A stretch of DNA of 64,000 nucleotides from Bradyrhizobium sp. AZCC 1721 (GTDB taxonomy: Bacteria; Pseudomonadota; Alphaproteobacteria; Rhizobiales; Xanthobacteraceae): contig NZ_JAZHSB010000001.1 in assembly GCF_036924715.1 (NCBI RefSeq), positions 4,393,001-4,457,000 on the forward strand, written 5' to 3'. The position numbers were made by a program, and so were the translations under genes. The notes beneath the pieces are model-generated. The model was not told the DNA's origin. It searched no databases and saw only the letters and a program-made list of their open reading frames with translations. Positions 17,591 through 25,725 of this stretch are shown piece by piece (the first letter of the stretch is position 1; each line of letters begins with the position of its first letter).

Positions 17591-18037
17591 AGTTGCACTT
17601 CTCAATTTCAATTCCAGTTCAGCATTTCCATACGGGCCATGAACGAGCGGTTAACAATTCGAAACCCGCATTCCCTGATTTTTACATGGTTGCCAATTGG
17701 TCGCTGTGAGGTCGGTCACGGTTCAGATCAATGCATTCCCGGGTGCAAAGCGGCCGGCGTGATGCGGGCCATAAAAGGCAATATCGGGGCAGCGACGGCA
17801 AAAAAGCGGAACGGTTGTGAAAACAAAAGGATGGCTCCCAAATCTGGCTTCCACCATCGAATGCAGGCCCGCCGGTTCTTTTCGTCGCAGAGGCGCGGAC
17901 CAAGAGAAGATGCTAGGAGTTCCGGGCTCGCGGAGAAGGATCTCACCTTTTGCGCTAACCGGTTCACTTAACCGCTTCAGACTCCTATAATGTTAAAGGC
18001 AAATTTCCCTGTAACTTGAACAACATGAGGTAAAACC
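17591..18037. other. Divergent intergenic region upstream of the peroxiredoxin gene
   Basis: About 450 bases between divergent genes. The right end contains a good sigma-70-like promoter (17963-17991). No gene is supported in the rest. Confidence 0.5.
17963..17991 (+). promoter_or_regulatory. Sigma-70-like promoter of the peroxiredoxin gene
   Basis: TTCACT at 17963-17968 and a perfect TATAAT at 17986-17991 are separated by 17 bases. The predicted transcript begins near 17998, about 40 bases before the ATG. The exact -10 hexamer is unusual in this GC-rich DNA, so strong expression is likely. Confidence 0.6.
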
Positions 18038-18697
18038 ATGGCACTTCCGATAGGCGCTGTCGCCCCCGATTTCGAAGCCGAAACCACTGAGGGAAAAATT
18101 AAATTCCACGACTGGATCGGAAATAGCTGGGCGATGCTGTTCTCGCACCCCAAGGATTTCACCCCGGTCTGCACCACCGAGCTCGGCTTGCTCGCCAAGC
18201 TGAAACCGGAATTCGACAAGCGCGGCGTCAAGCTGATTGGCCTGAGCGTCGATCCTGTCGAGCGCCATTCCAAATGGTCGGAGGACATCAAGGAGACGCA
18301 GGGTGCTGCGCCGAACTATCCGATGATCGGCGATACCGACTACAACGTCTCCAAGCTTTACGAGATGCTGCCGGCTTCGACCTCGGGCGATCCACTCACC
18401 CGCACGCCTGCGGACAACCAGACCGTCCGCAACGCGATCGTGATCGGCCCCGACAAGAAGATCAAGCTGACGATCGTCTATCCGATGACCACCGGCCGCA
18501 ACTTCCAGGAGATCCTGCGCGCGATCGACTCGCTGCAGCTGACCGCAAAGCATCGCGTCGCCACGCCGGCCGACTGGAAACAGGGCGAGGACGTCATCAT
18601 CGCGGGCTCCGTCAGCGACGACGAGGCGAAGACGATCTATCCGGCCGGCTGGAAGGCGCCGAAGCCCTATATCCGGATCGTGCCGCAGCCGAAGTGA
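18038..18697 (+). CDS. 1-Cys peroxiredoxin (Prx6 type)
   Basis: A 219-residue peroxiredoxin with the peroxidatic Cys45 in FTPVCTTELG. Its length and long C-terminal domain (WKQGEDVIIAGSVSD, YPAGWKAPKPYIRIVPQP) are those of the Prx6 subfamily, which reduces hydrogen peroxide and organic peroxides, often with one catalytic cysteine. The protein is cytoplasmic. GAGG precedes the ATG by 9 bases. It is a single-gene unit with its own promoter and is followed by a palindromic repeat. Confidence 0.96.
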   Translation: MALPIGAVAPDFEAETTEGKIKFHDWIGNSWAMLFSHPKDFTPVCTTELGLLAKLKPEFDKRGVKLIGLSVDPVERHSKWSEDIKETQGAAPNYPMIGDTDYNVSKLYEMLPASTSGDPLTRTPADNQTVRNAIVIGPDKKIKLTIVYPMTTGRNFQEILRAIDSLQLTAKHRVATPADWKQGEDVIIAGSVSDDEAKTIYPAGWKAPKPYIRIVPQPK

Positions 18698-18704
18698 CCG
18701 CGCA

Positions 18705-18811
18705 GCGGTCATCCCGGAATGGTCCGAAGGACCATATCCGGGATCTCGAGATTCTCTGGTGCGCAATTGCGCACCAGAGTCTGGTGCTAACGCACCATCC
18801 CGGAATGACAA
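18705..18811. repeat. Intergenic repeat with a 26-bp perfect palindrome
   Basis: The stretch begins and ends with TCATCCCGGAATGGT-like sequence and contains ATCCGGGATCTCGAG. At 18754-18779 lies a perfect 26-base palindrome whose half is CTCTGGTGCGCAA. Sited just after the peroxiredoxin gene, it can serve as a transcription terminator. It is a member of a dispersed, non-coding family typical of Bradyrhizobium. Confidence 0.75.
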
Positions 18812-18875
18812 ACTAAGTTTTCGGCACCGGCTTCCGGTTTCGCGGGCGGCGTGATGCACCGCCGTGACTGCCTCG

Positions 18876-20612
18876 TCAGGCGGCGCGGACGCGGTCGAGG
18901 AATTTTTCGACCTCGGCCTTCAGGTGCAGGCTTTCGCTCGACAGATTCTGCGCAGAGGCAAACATCCGGCTCGAGGTCTCGCCGGTCTCGTCGGCGCCCT
19001 GCGCGGCGTTGCGGATGTTGGCGGCAACATCGGCCGTGCCGCTCGCCGCCGCGCGCACGCTCTGCGCGATGTTCTGGGTCGCGCCGCGCTGCTGCTCGAC
19101 CGCCGCCGAGATCGAGGTGGCAATATCGCTGATGCGCTCGATGGTCTGACCGATCGCCTTGATCGCGCTGACCGACTCTTCGGTCGCAAGCTGCATGCTG
19201 CCGATCTGGCTGGAAATCTCTTCCGTCGCCTTCGCGGTCTGGCCGGCGAGGCTCTTGACCTCCTGCGCCACCACGGCAAAGCCGCGGCCGGCATCGCCTG
19301 CCCGCGCCGCCTCGATGGTGGCGTTGAGCGCCAGGAGGTTGGTCTGCTCGGCGATCGAGGTGATCAGCTTCACCACGTCGCCGATCCGGGCGCCGGCTTC
19401 CGACAATTCGTTGATGCGCTGGTCGGTGGCGGCGGCCTGCTTGACGGCGTCGGCCGCGATGCCGTTCGATTCCTGGACTCGGCGGGTGATTTCGGCGATC
19501 GAGCTGGAGAGCTCGTCGGAGGCGGCCGCCGCGGTGCGGACATGCTCGGAGGCGGTCTCAGAAGCGCCGGCCGACTTACCGGACAGGCTTGCGGTAGTCC
19601 GCGCGGTGTCGGTGAGCTGCCGCGCGACACGCTCGAACTCGCCGGAGGAGTTCAGCACCTTATCGAGGATGCCGCCGATGCTGGTCTTGAACTCGTCGAC
19701 GAAGCCGCGCAATTCCGACTTGCGCTGCTCGGCAGCGGCCGCGGCAGCCGCGGTCTGCTCGTCGCGCAAGCGTCGGCGTTCGACCGAATTGTTCTTGAAC
19801 ACCGCAAGCGTACGCGCAATCTCGCCGATCTCATCCGTCCGGTCGTCGCAGTCGATTTCGACGTCGGCGTTGCCGTTGGCGATGGCGGTAAGCGAGGCCG
19901 TGACCGACGTCAGCGGCTTGGTCACCTGGCGCACGATCAGCATCGTCAGCATCATCACCAGAAGGGCGGCAATGCCGGCTGCGATCGCCATGTTCTGAAT
20001 GGCATGCGACAGCATGCTCTCGTAGTGAGCCATGGGAATGCCGACATACAGCAGCCCGATCACCTTGCCGGCCGGATTCAGGATCGGGTAGTAGGCCGTC
20101 ATGAATGTCTTTCCGAACAGCGTCGCCGGGCCCCGATAGGCCTCTCCGCGCCGCACCACCGCCTGTCCGGGGTGATCGGCCGCGAGCTGGGTGCCGACGG
20201 CGCGGTCGCCGTTCTCCTTCTTCACATTGGTGGTGCGGCGGACGTACTGGTTGCTGGCGTCGTCATAGACGAAAAGCGTCGCGTTGCCGCCGGCATAGCC
20301 CACCGCGCGATCGACGATCGCATGGTCCTTGAACTCGGGCATCTTCGGAATCTCGGCCCGGGCGACCGCCCCATCCTTGAGTGTGATCTTGGCGTCGCTG
20401 TAGGTCTCGGCAAATGCCAGACCCAGCGTGCGCAGGTTGACCTCGATGTCCCGCAGCGCCCGGTCGCCGAATTCGGAGGTCAGCGACCAATGGGCCGCCC
20501 CGACCACCAGCGCGGTATTCACCGCGATCAGGAGGATCGCACAGATGACAGCCTTGGTACCGAGGCGCAGCTTGAGCGCCGGCAGGAACTTTCCAGTGGA
20601 TTGCGTGGTCAT
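18876..20612 (-). CDS. Methyl-accepting chemotaxis protein
   Basis: A 578-residue chemoreceptor: membrane segment (AVICAILLIAVNTALVVGAA), a periplasmic sCache-type sensor with GDRAVGTQLAADHPG and YYPILNPAGKVIGLLYVGIP, a second membrane segment near residue 200, HAMP (TKPLTSVTASLTAIANGN), then a coiled signalling domain with the conserved hairpin tip EQTNLLALNATIEAARAGD. It would feed a CheA/CheW array not found here. I see no C-terminal CheR-binding pentapeptide. ATG 20612 follows GGGGGAA. Confidence 0.95.
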   Translation of the reverse strand: MTTQSTGKFLPALKLRLGTKAVICAILLIAVNTALVVGAAHWSLTSEFGDRALRDIEVNLRTLGLAFAETYSDAKITLKDGAVARAEIPKMPEFKDHAIVDRAVGYAGGNATLFVYDDASNQYVRRTTNVKKENGDRAVGTQLAADHPGQAVVRRGEAYRGPATLFGKTFMTAYYPILNPAGKVIGLLYVGIPMAHYESMLSHAIQNMAIAAGIAALLVMMLTMLIVRQVTKPLTSVTASLTAIANGNADVEIDCDDRTDEIGEIARTLAVFKNNSVERRRLRDEQTAAAAAAAEQRKSELRGFVDEFKTSIGGILDKVLNSSGEFERVARQLTDTARTTASLSGKSAGASETASEHVRTAAAASDELSSSIAEITRRVQESNGIAADAVKQAAATDQRINELSEAGARIGDVVKLITSIAEQTNLLALNATIEAARAGDAGRGFAVVAQEVKSLAGQTAKATEEISSQIGSMQLATEESVSAIKAIGQTIERISDIATSISAAVEQQRGATQNIAQSVRAAASGTADVAANIRNAAQGADETGETSSRMFASAQNLSSESLHLKAEVEKFLDRVRAA

Positions 20613-20744
20613 GACGAGAAATTCCCCCAAAATCGCACCCAATCTGACCCGTTTTGCTTACGATCGCCTTAATGGGCACAACCCAGGGAAAATACTGATA
20701 TGCTTCATGAAATTTATGCGTGCAGGAAAGGCAAACGCTCTACT

Positions 20745-21620
20745 TCAAACTGAGCGGCGGTTGACCACCAGCACGGCCGCCGCGCAGGCGGCCATGCCGG
20801 CGATCGAGACCGCGTCCAGCCGCTCGCCGAACAGCACGTAGGCCATCAGCGACGTCACCGCGGGCACCAGATAGAACAGGCTCGCTACCGACGTCGCGGC
20901 CGAGCGCCGGATCAGCCAATAGAGCAGCCCGATCGATCCGATCGACAGCACGACCGCAAGCCAGGCCAGCGCCAGGATGAACTCGGTGGTCCAATGCACC
21001 ACATTGGTCTCGAACAGCCATGCGCCGAGACCGAACAAGATCGTCACCGCGACGTATTGCACGAGATTGCCGGACCGCCAATCGATCGCGCTGCAGTAGC
21101 GGCGCTGGTAAAGTGTGCCGAGCGTGATGCTGATTAGCGAGACAGCCGAGGCGAGCCACCCCCAACCCGCCTCTCCGCTCATCGGCCTGTCGTGCAGGAT
21201 CAGCACGACGCCGGCGAGCCCGAGCAGCAACCCGCTCCATTGCAGCGGCGTGACGCGCTCGCCGAGCCAGCGGCTCGCAAGCGTCGAGGTGAGGATCGGC
21301 TGCAAGCCCGGAATCAAAGCCGAGAGCCCCGCCGGGATCGAGTGCGCAATCGCGATCGCCGTGCCGCCGAGATAGATGCCGTGCACCAGAATGCCGGCGA
21401 CGGCGCTGTGTGCGATGCCGATGCGATTCGGCCAGCGCGGCCGCGCGACTACGACGATGATCGCCATCAGTCCTACCACGAACGCCATTCGGATCGCGAG
21501 ATAGGTCAGCGGCTCGGCACTGTTCAAGACATATTTGGTGCCGATGAAGCCCGTGCTCCAGAGCACGACGAAGATCGCGGGCGCCGCGCGCGCGGCAATT
21601 TTTTCGAAGTCGCCAGTCAT
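20745..21620 (-). CDS. EamA/DMT-family transporter
   Basis: A 291-residue inner-membrane protein with about ten hydrophobic helices arranged as two EamA repeats (VVLWSTGFIGTKYVLNSAEP in the first; FYLVPAVTSLMAYVLFGERL in the second). The GER motifs near the end of each repeat are typical. Such proteins export metabolites or amino acids; substrate unknown. A GTG at 21668 would lengthen it, but ATG 21620 has a better ribosome-binding region. Confidence 0.92.
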   Translation of the reverse strand: MTGDFEKIAARAAPAIFVVLWSTGFIGTKYVLNSAEPLTYLAIRMAFVVGLMAIIVVVARPRWPNRIGIAHSAVAGILVHGIYLGGTAIAIAHSIPAGLSALIPGLQPILTSTLASRWLGERVTPLQWSGLLLGLAGVVLILHDRPMSGEAGWGWLASAVSLISITLGTLYQRRYCSAIDWRSGNLVQYVAVTILFGLGAWLFETNVVHWTTEFILALAWLAVVLSIGSIGLLYWLIRRSAATSVASLFYLVPAVTSLMAYVLFGERLDAVSIAGMAACAAAVLVVNRRSV

Positions 21621-21778
21621 TTGCCGCCCGTGTTGCCCGATCGCATGTTGTGCGGCAAGATTGGTCACGCGGGACCGCCGGCGCGATTTCAGATATCGAA
21701 GAAGGAATTGTAAAAGCGCAGCGACCTTATCGAGGCATAGTCACGTTCTAGGGGCTTGCGAAATTGGTAAGGGGGCGA

Positions 21779-22225
21779 TCACCACTCTTCCGGACAGGGA
21801 TCGACGATCCTCCAGAGCTCGCGGCCGTTCCTGATCTTCTTCATCTCGGTGGTGAGCCCGCCGTTGCGGCGGATCCAGTCCTTCACCGTTTCCGGATAAT
21901 AGGACATCAAGTCCGACGTCCCTTCAGCACTCGTGACCTTGATGCCGAAAGTGAAGGCCTTGTCGTAATAGGCCTGGTGGAAACCAACGCTCGCCTTCGG
22001 CGTGACGCAGATCTTGTTCATCGGCACGATGCCGAATACCAGCGTGCAGGCCGAGTTGCAGATGCCGTCGATGATGACCCGCTCCTTGCGGTCGCGGATG
22101 CGCTTGTACTTGGCCTTGTACTCCTCGACATAACCGCCGTGGTCGCGCGTGATATGCAAGTCGGCGCGCGCCGGGCTCGCGACCAGGACCGAGAGGGACA
22201 GCAAGGCAAGAGACGTGATGCGCAT
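21779..22225 (-). CDS. Periplasmic ClpP/crotonase-like small protein
   Basis: A 148-residue exported protein: signal peptide (SLALLSLSVLVASPARA), then RVIIDGICNSACTLVFG with Ser58 at the position of the nucleophilic serine of ClpP-like folds, and VGFHQAYYD providing a possible catalytic histidine. It is shorter than ClpP. It may be a periplasmic serine peptidase or an inactive relative. The C-terminal acid/base partner cannot be assigned with certainty. Confidence 0.75.
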   Translation of the reverse strand: MRITSLALLSLSVLVASPARADLHITRDHGGYVEEYKAKYKRIRDRKERVIIDGICNSACTLVFGIVPMNKICVTPKASVGFHQAYYDKAFTFGIKVTSAEGTSDLMSYYPETVKDWIRRNGGLTTEMKKIRNGRELWRIVDPCPEEW

Positions 22226-22555
22226 GGGTCGATCGGGAACCGGATAGCCTTTACTAGACGCGGATTGGTCGGCCCTTGAAGTCGGACCGGACAGAACTCT
22301 GGCCGGACTGTGTTGGGAATTCGTTAAGCATCCCTTGAGGCCAAAAATGGGCGCGTTAGGATGGCTTTCCGCAGCATTTCTGCCCGATTCTCCTAGAATG
22401 GGACGTTGGATCCGCCAAAATGGGAGGGGTTACGGGCTTCGATCGAATCATAGCTTGGGCTTCTATCTTCTTGTTTTAACGCGCTTTCTTCGCACGAATT
22501 TCTGCCCGTTCAGATCGAATCACGACAGTTTCAGTGGGACCTCCGGAGAATCGAA
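22226..22555. other. Divergent intergenic region
   Basis: 330 bases between divergent genes, more AT-rich on the right (TTCTATCTTCTTGTTTTAACG). No promoter hexamer stands out, and no coding sequence is supported. Confidence 0.45.
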
Positions 22556-22810
22556 ATGACCAAAGCAAAGTTTATCGTTGCCGCCGCCCTCCTCGCCACC
22601 GCGGCCCTCGCCCCAAACTTGGCGGACGCCCGCCATAATCGGCACCTGCACAATTGGGGCCTGCCTTACGCCATCAGCTTCCTGCACAATTACGGGCCCG
22701 GCCCGCAGCCCGGCACCTTCGCCTATTATGACGGTCCCTCCACCATCCTCTGCCGCCAGGGCGCGGCCGCCTATATCGGCCAGGACCGCCGGCGGCATCC
22801 CTGCAACTAA
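22556..22810 (+). CDS. Small secreted protein, CxxG...DRRRHxC type
   Basis: An 84-residue protein with a signal peptide (KFIVAAALLATAALAPNLADA). A short mature part ends in LCRQGAAAYIGQDRRRHPCN, the same C-terminal pattern as the protein at 15256-15594. CGGAGA precedes the ATG. It ends 48 bases before tRNA-Arg. Function unknown; the two conserved cysteines could form a disulfide in the periplasm. Confidence 0.8.
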   Translation: MTKAKFIVAAALLATAALAPNLADARHNRHLHNWGLPYAISFLHNYGPGPQPGTFAYYDGPSTILCRQGAAAYIGQDRRRHPCN

Positions 22811-22858
22811 CCTCCGCTACTGGCTCTGTCAGGCCAAGTCTGATACGAGCCACCGCAG

Positions 22859-22935
22859 GCGCTCGTAGCTCAGCTGGATAGAGCATCGGATTTCGATTCC
22901 GAGGGTCGGGAGTTCGAATCTCTCCGAGCGCGCCA
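22859..22935 (+). tRNA. tRNA-Arg (anticodon TCG)
   Basis: A complete cloverleaf: acceptor stem GCGCTCG/CGAGCGC, D stem GCTC/GAGC, anticodon stem TCGGA/TCCGA around loop TTTCGAT (anticodon TCG), T stem GGGAG/CTCTC around TTCGAAT, discriminator G and encoded CCA. It would read CGA codons. A serine-recombinase remnant lies against its 3' end, and a 24-base copy of its anticodon-to-T-arm region recurs at 31171-31194, so it has probably served as an integration site. Confidence 0.97.
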
Positions 22936-23668
22936 TTTCGGTACAGAACTGGGCACACCAAAGCCAGCCGTTTTTGCGCTTGGGGCGGCGACGAGCGTAC
23001 GCAGAAGTACGCTTTTCGATCCCATGATGCGCAGCTCCTTCTGATCGACTTCGACGCGCTGGGGCGAGCACGCGGAGATGATCACGACGATAGCCGCCGT
23101 TCTCGGTCCGCATGCGCTTGCGCGCTGTCCTGGCAAACGTCTTAAGGGTCTGCGGCGTGATGATGGGGCCCGCGCGATCAATCGCGTTCTCGGCCCGCAC
23201 TGCGTCAAGGCGGGCCTGGTCGCGCGTGGCCTTGAGCTCGGCGACACGGTCTTTCAGTTGGGGATCAGAAAGATCGGCGACACCATTCTCGATGGCGTCA
23301 TAAAGCCGCCTGAGTTTGGCATCTGCCTCGGCCGCCCGTTTGCGTAAGTCGGCGACATGCGACTTTCGGCGTTCGGCGCGCTCGGTGCGGCGATCGAGCA
23401 CGTGTGACAAAAGTCGCTCAAGACGGCTCGGCTGTAACAGACGCTGTTCGATGTACTCCGCAACGAGATTGTCCAGCTTTTCCATGGGAACAGTGCGGCC
23501 TTTGCAGCCGGTCTCGCCCTGGCGGGCCTTGGTGCAACAGGTGTAGTAGCGATAACGGCCGCTCTTGCCCGTGCGCAGCGTCATCGCTCCACCGCAAGCA
23601 GCACAGAAGCAGATTGGGGCGCGCCGAAGATACGCGAGCGGCTGGCCCGGCTTTATCCGGATGTCCAC
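22870..23668 (-). pseudogene. Large serine recombinase, N-terminally truncated and frameshifted
   Basis: The remnant starts just before the recombinase zinc ribbon (ICFCAACGGAMTLRTGKSG, YYTCCTKARQGETGCKGR) and continues through the long coiled-coil. It lacks the whole N-terminal resolvase catalytic domain, including the active serine. At the G-run 23061-23064 the frame shifts; beyond it the normal C-terminal sequence (QRVEVDQKELRIMGSKS) continues in another frame and ends inside tRNA-Arg. Two independent lesions mean it is dead. Its place at the tRNA marks the left edge of a probable island. Confidence 0.85.
22891..22914 (+). repeat. 24-bp direct repeat, copy 1 (inside tRNA-Arg)
   Basis: Bases from the anticodon loop to the start of the T loop (TTTCGATTCCGAGGG and the next nine bases). 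An identical copy in the same orientation is at 31171-31194, 8280 bases away. Confidence 0.85.
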
Positions 23669-23851
23669 ACCCCGGCGACCCGATGCCGGCGCTCCTCAGC
23701 GGTCCAGGCCCGCGCCCGACGCCCACGCCAGCCTGCTGAAGCTGCCACCCCCTCAAATTATTTTTTGTGCCGCGACCCCGGCGCCGGGTTTGCGCCCTCT
23801 TGTCTGGGTGAATGCGCCATAGCGGCGCGTCACGAACCGGAGCACAGAACC

Positions 23852-24058
23852 ATGTGGTATAGGAAGAACGTTGGCGGGTGGGAGCGCGCGGCCAGGCTGA
23901 TCGGCGGGGGCTTGATGCTCATCTGCGGCGTGGTTGCGCTGCACGCTTCGCCGCTCGGGCTACTGCTCAGCGGCGCGGGTGTCGTGACGCTGGTCACCGG
24001 CGTGTTCGGCTATTGCCCTGCCTGCGCCATCGCCGGGCGCGAGCCACTAAAGGGGTGA
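23852..24058 (+). CDS. DUF2892-like small membrane protein
   Basis: A 68-residue inner-membrane protein with two hydrophobic helices (AARLIGGGLMLICGVVAL and GLLLSGAGVVTLVTGVFGY) followed by GYCPACAIAG. This matches the membrane module of DUF2892/YgaP-like proteins, which often end in a CPxC-type motif. GGAGC precedes the ATG by 7 bases. Its stop overlaps the possible GTG start of the following ECF sigma gene, so it heads a three-gene operon. Confidence 0.8.
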   Translation: MWYRKNVGGWERAARLIGGGLMLICGVVALHASPLGLLLSGAGVVTLVTGVFGYCPACAIAGREPLKG

Positions 24059-24063
24059 CTGCC

Positions 24064-24609
24064 TTGGCGCGCGTATCAGACGATCTCTTGCTCGCGGCAC
24101 GGTCGGGTGACCGGCACGCGCTGACACAGCTATTGGTGGCGCTGCAGCCGGACATTCGACGCTACGCCCGGCGCCTTTGCTACCGCACCTCGGTTATCGA
24201 AGATGTGGTGCAAGAAGCACTCATCGTCGTGTACCGGCGCGTGGGCACGATCCGCAGTCCAGCCGCACTCGCCGGCTGGCTGCTGACCGTCATCGCGCGC
24301 CTTTGCATGCTGCCGGCGCTGATGCTGATGCGCGGAGTCGAGGAGCTGGCCAGCCTGGAAGAGTCACGCGAGCTCGCAAAGGTCCCGCCGGACGAGTTGC
24401 GCATAGACTTGGTCAATGCGATCGAGTCGCTTTCGCCGTCCCATCGCGAAGTGCTGCTGCTGCGAGATCTCGAAGATCTGACGATTTGGGAAATCGCCGG
24501 GCGGCTCGGCGTGACGCGCGAAGCGGCCAAAAGCCGCCTGCGCCGCGCCCGCGCACTGGTGCGCGAATACCTGCTCGGCACAAAGGACAGCGGACGAGAG
24601 AGCACATGA
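24064..24609 (+). CDS. ECF-type RNA polymerase sigma factor
   Basis: About 181 residues. Region 2 (IRRYARRLCYRTSVIEDVVQ, EALIVVYRRV) and region 4 (AIESLSPSHREVLLLRDLED, then REAAKSRLRRARALVREYL) are both intact. The start is TTG 24064 (AAAGGGG eight bases upstream) or GTG 24055 overlapping the previous stop. It lies between two small membrane proteins with CPxC motifs, one overlapping it by ATGA. No classical anti-sigma factor is adjacent, so one of these might fill that role. This last point is inference. Confidence 0.88.
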   Translation: MARVSDDLLLAARSGDRHALTQLLVALQPDIRRYARRLCYRTSVIEDVVQEALIVVYRRVGTIRSPAALAGWLLTVIARLCMLPALMLMRGVEELASLEESRELAKVPPDELRIDLVNAIESLSPSHREVLLLRDLEDLTIWEIAGRLGVTREAAKSRLRRARALVREYLLGTKDSGREST

Positions 24610-24869
24610 ATTACTTTCGTGGAGTCGGCATGTTCGGGAGCGCCTTCCTGGGCGCACACCTGATGCGCGGCGCAGTTGCGGCGGCGCTACTCGCTTGGGC
24701 CATCGTCCACCAGACCGCGCACCCTTGGCTATCCTTGGGCGCGGGCGTTGCCGCCCTCGTCGCGCTACGCGGATGCCCGATGTGCTGGACAGTGGGTCTG
24801 GTCGAGACGCTTTCGCAAGGCCGTCGCGATTCAACCGCTGAACGCGCTGACCGGACATGGCTGCATTAA
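24606..24869 (+). CDS. Small membrane protein with CPMC motif
   Basis: An 87-residue protein with two hydrophobic helices (AVAAALLAWAIVHQ, SLGAGVAALVALRG) and GCPMCWTVGLVETL. The layout parallels the DUF2892-like gene on the other side of the sigma gene (two helices, then CPxC). Its ATG overlaps the sigma stop (ATGA), implying coupled translation. Possible anti-sigma or redox partner; function unproven. Confidence 0.75.
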   Translation: MNYFRGVGMFGSAFLGAHLMRGAVAAALLAWAIVHQTAHPWLSLGAGVAALVALRGCPMCWTVGLVETLSQGRRDSTAERADRTWLH

Positions 24870-24897
24870 CATTGCGACAGGACGGGAAGGAGGTGCC

Positions 24898-25191
24898 GTG
24901 CGGAAAACGATCGCGGTATTGGGCTCTGCCATCTTCTTTGCGGTTGCGCCCAGCTCGGTGGCGGGGCTCGTTCCCTGGTGGATTACGCGTTGGGAGTTTC
25001 GGCCGCCCTTCTTCGATCTCGACGCGACGCGCGCCGTCGGGATCCTGTTGATCGTCGCCGGTCTACCCGGGCTTGTCGACTCGTTTGCACGCTTTGCGCT
25101 GCAAGGATTGGGCACGCCGGCGCCGATCGCACCGACGCAGAACCTCGTGGTGACGGGTCTCTATCGCTATGTGCGCAATCCTATTTGCTAA
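24898..25191 (+). pseudogene. Truncated isoprenylcysteine-methyltransferase-like protein (first tandem copy)
   Basis: A 97-residue frame starting at GTG with a strong GGAGG. It matches the N-terminal 60% of the next gene closely (VLGSAIFFAVAPSSVAGLVPWW against VLGSALFFVIAPLVLAGFVPWW; shared LGTPAPIAPTQ and VVTGLYRYVRNPI). It stops at the middle of the SAM-binding motif, after RNPIC where the second copy has RNPIY. The methyltransferase C-terminus is lost, so it is likely inactive. Confidence 0.72.
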
Positions 25192-25221
25192 GCTATTCTT
25201 GTCGGGTCGTGGGAGCACGCA

Positions 25222-25725
25222 ATGTCGAAAGCAATTGCCGTCTTGGGCTCCGCTCTGTTCTTCGTCATTGCGCCGTTGGTGCTGGCAGGCTTCGTGCCCT
25301 GGTGGGTCACGCAGTGGGAATTTCGGCCAGCTTTTTTCGGCGTCGATCTAAGCCGCATCCTCGGCGGTATATTGATCATCGTCGGAGTGCCCGGACTTGT
25401 GGATTCATTTGCCCGTTTTGCGCTGGAGGGGCTCGGGACGCCCGCCCCGATCGCGCCGACACAAAAGCTCGTAGTGACTGGCCTTTATCGCTACGTGCGA
25501 AATCCGATCTACATCGCGGTCGTCGCAGTCATTTTTGGTCAGGCCCTTTTGTTTGGTGACTGGCGTCTCCTCTGGTACGGCGCGCTACTCTGGCTTTTTT
25601 TTCATGTCTTTGTGGTGATGTACGAAGAACCGACGCTCAAGCAAACATTCGGCACGGAGTACGAGAGCTTTCGGACTAATGTGCCGCGCTGGATTCCGCG
25701 GTTGACGCCATGGCGAGCCGCATAA
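25222..25725 (+). CDS. Isoprenylcysteine carboxyl methyltransferase-like membrane protein
   Basis: A 167-residue integral membrane methyltransferase of the ICMT/PEMT type. Several hydrophobic helices surround the motif VVTGLYRYVRNPIYIAV, and the end has YEEPTLKQTFGTEYESF and VPRWIPR, both typical of the family's SAM-binding C-terminus. Bacterial members methylate unknown lipids or small thiols. It is preceded by its truncated tandem copy and is probably the distal gene of the sigma operon. Confidence 0.85.
   Translation: MSKAIAVLGSALFFVIAPLVLAGFVPWWVTQWEFRPAFFGVDLSRILGGILIIVGVPGLVDSFARFALEGLGTPAPIAPTQKLVVTGLYRYVRNPIYIAVVAVIFGQALLFGDWRLLWYGALLWLFFHVFVVMYEEPTLKQTFGTEYESFRTNVPRWIPRLTPWRAA

Noticed and set aside
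18864..20672. 602-residue plus-strand frame opposite the chemoreceptor gene
   Set aside because: The minus strand encodes an intact chemoreceptor with all domains. The opposite frame is repetitive Arg/Gly/Ala-rich sequence without domain likeness.
22335..22559. 74-residue open frame upstream of the small secreted protein
   Set aside because: No ribosome-binding site, no family likeness, and it overlaps the start region of the real gene at 22556.
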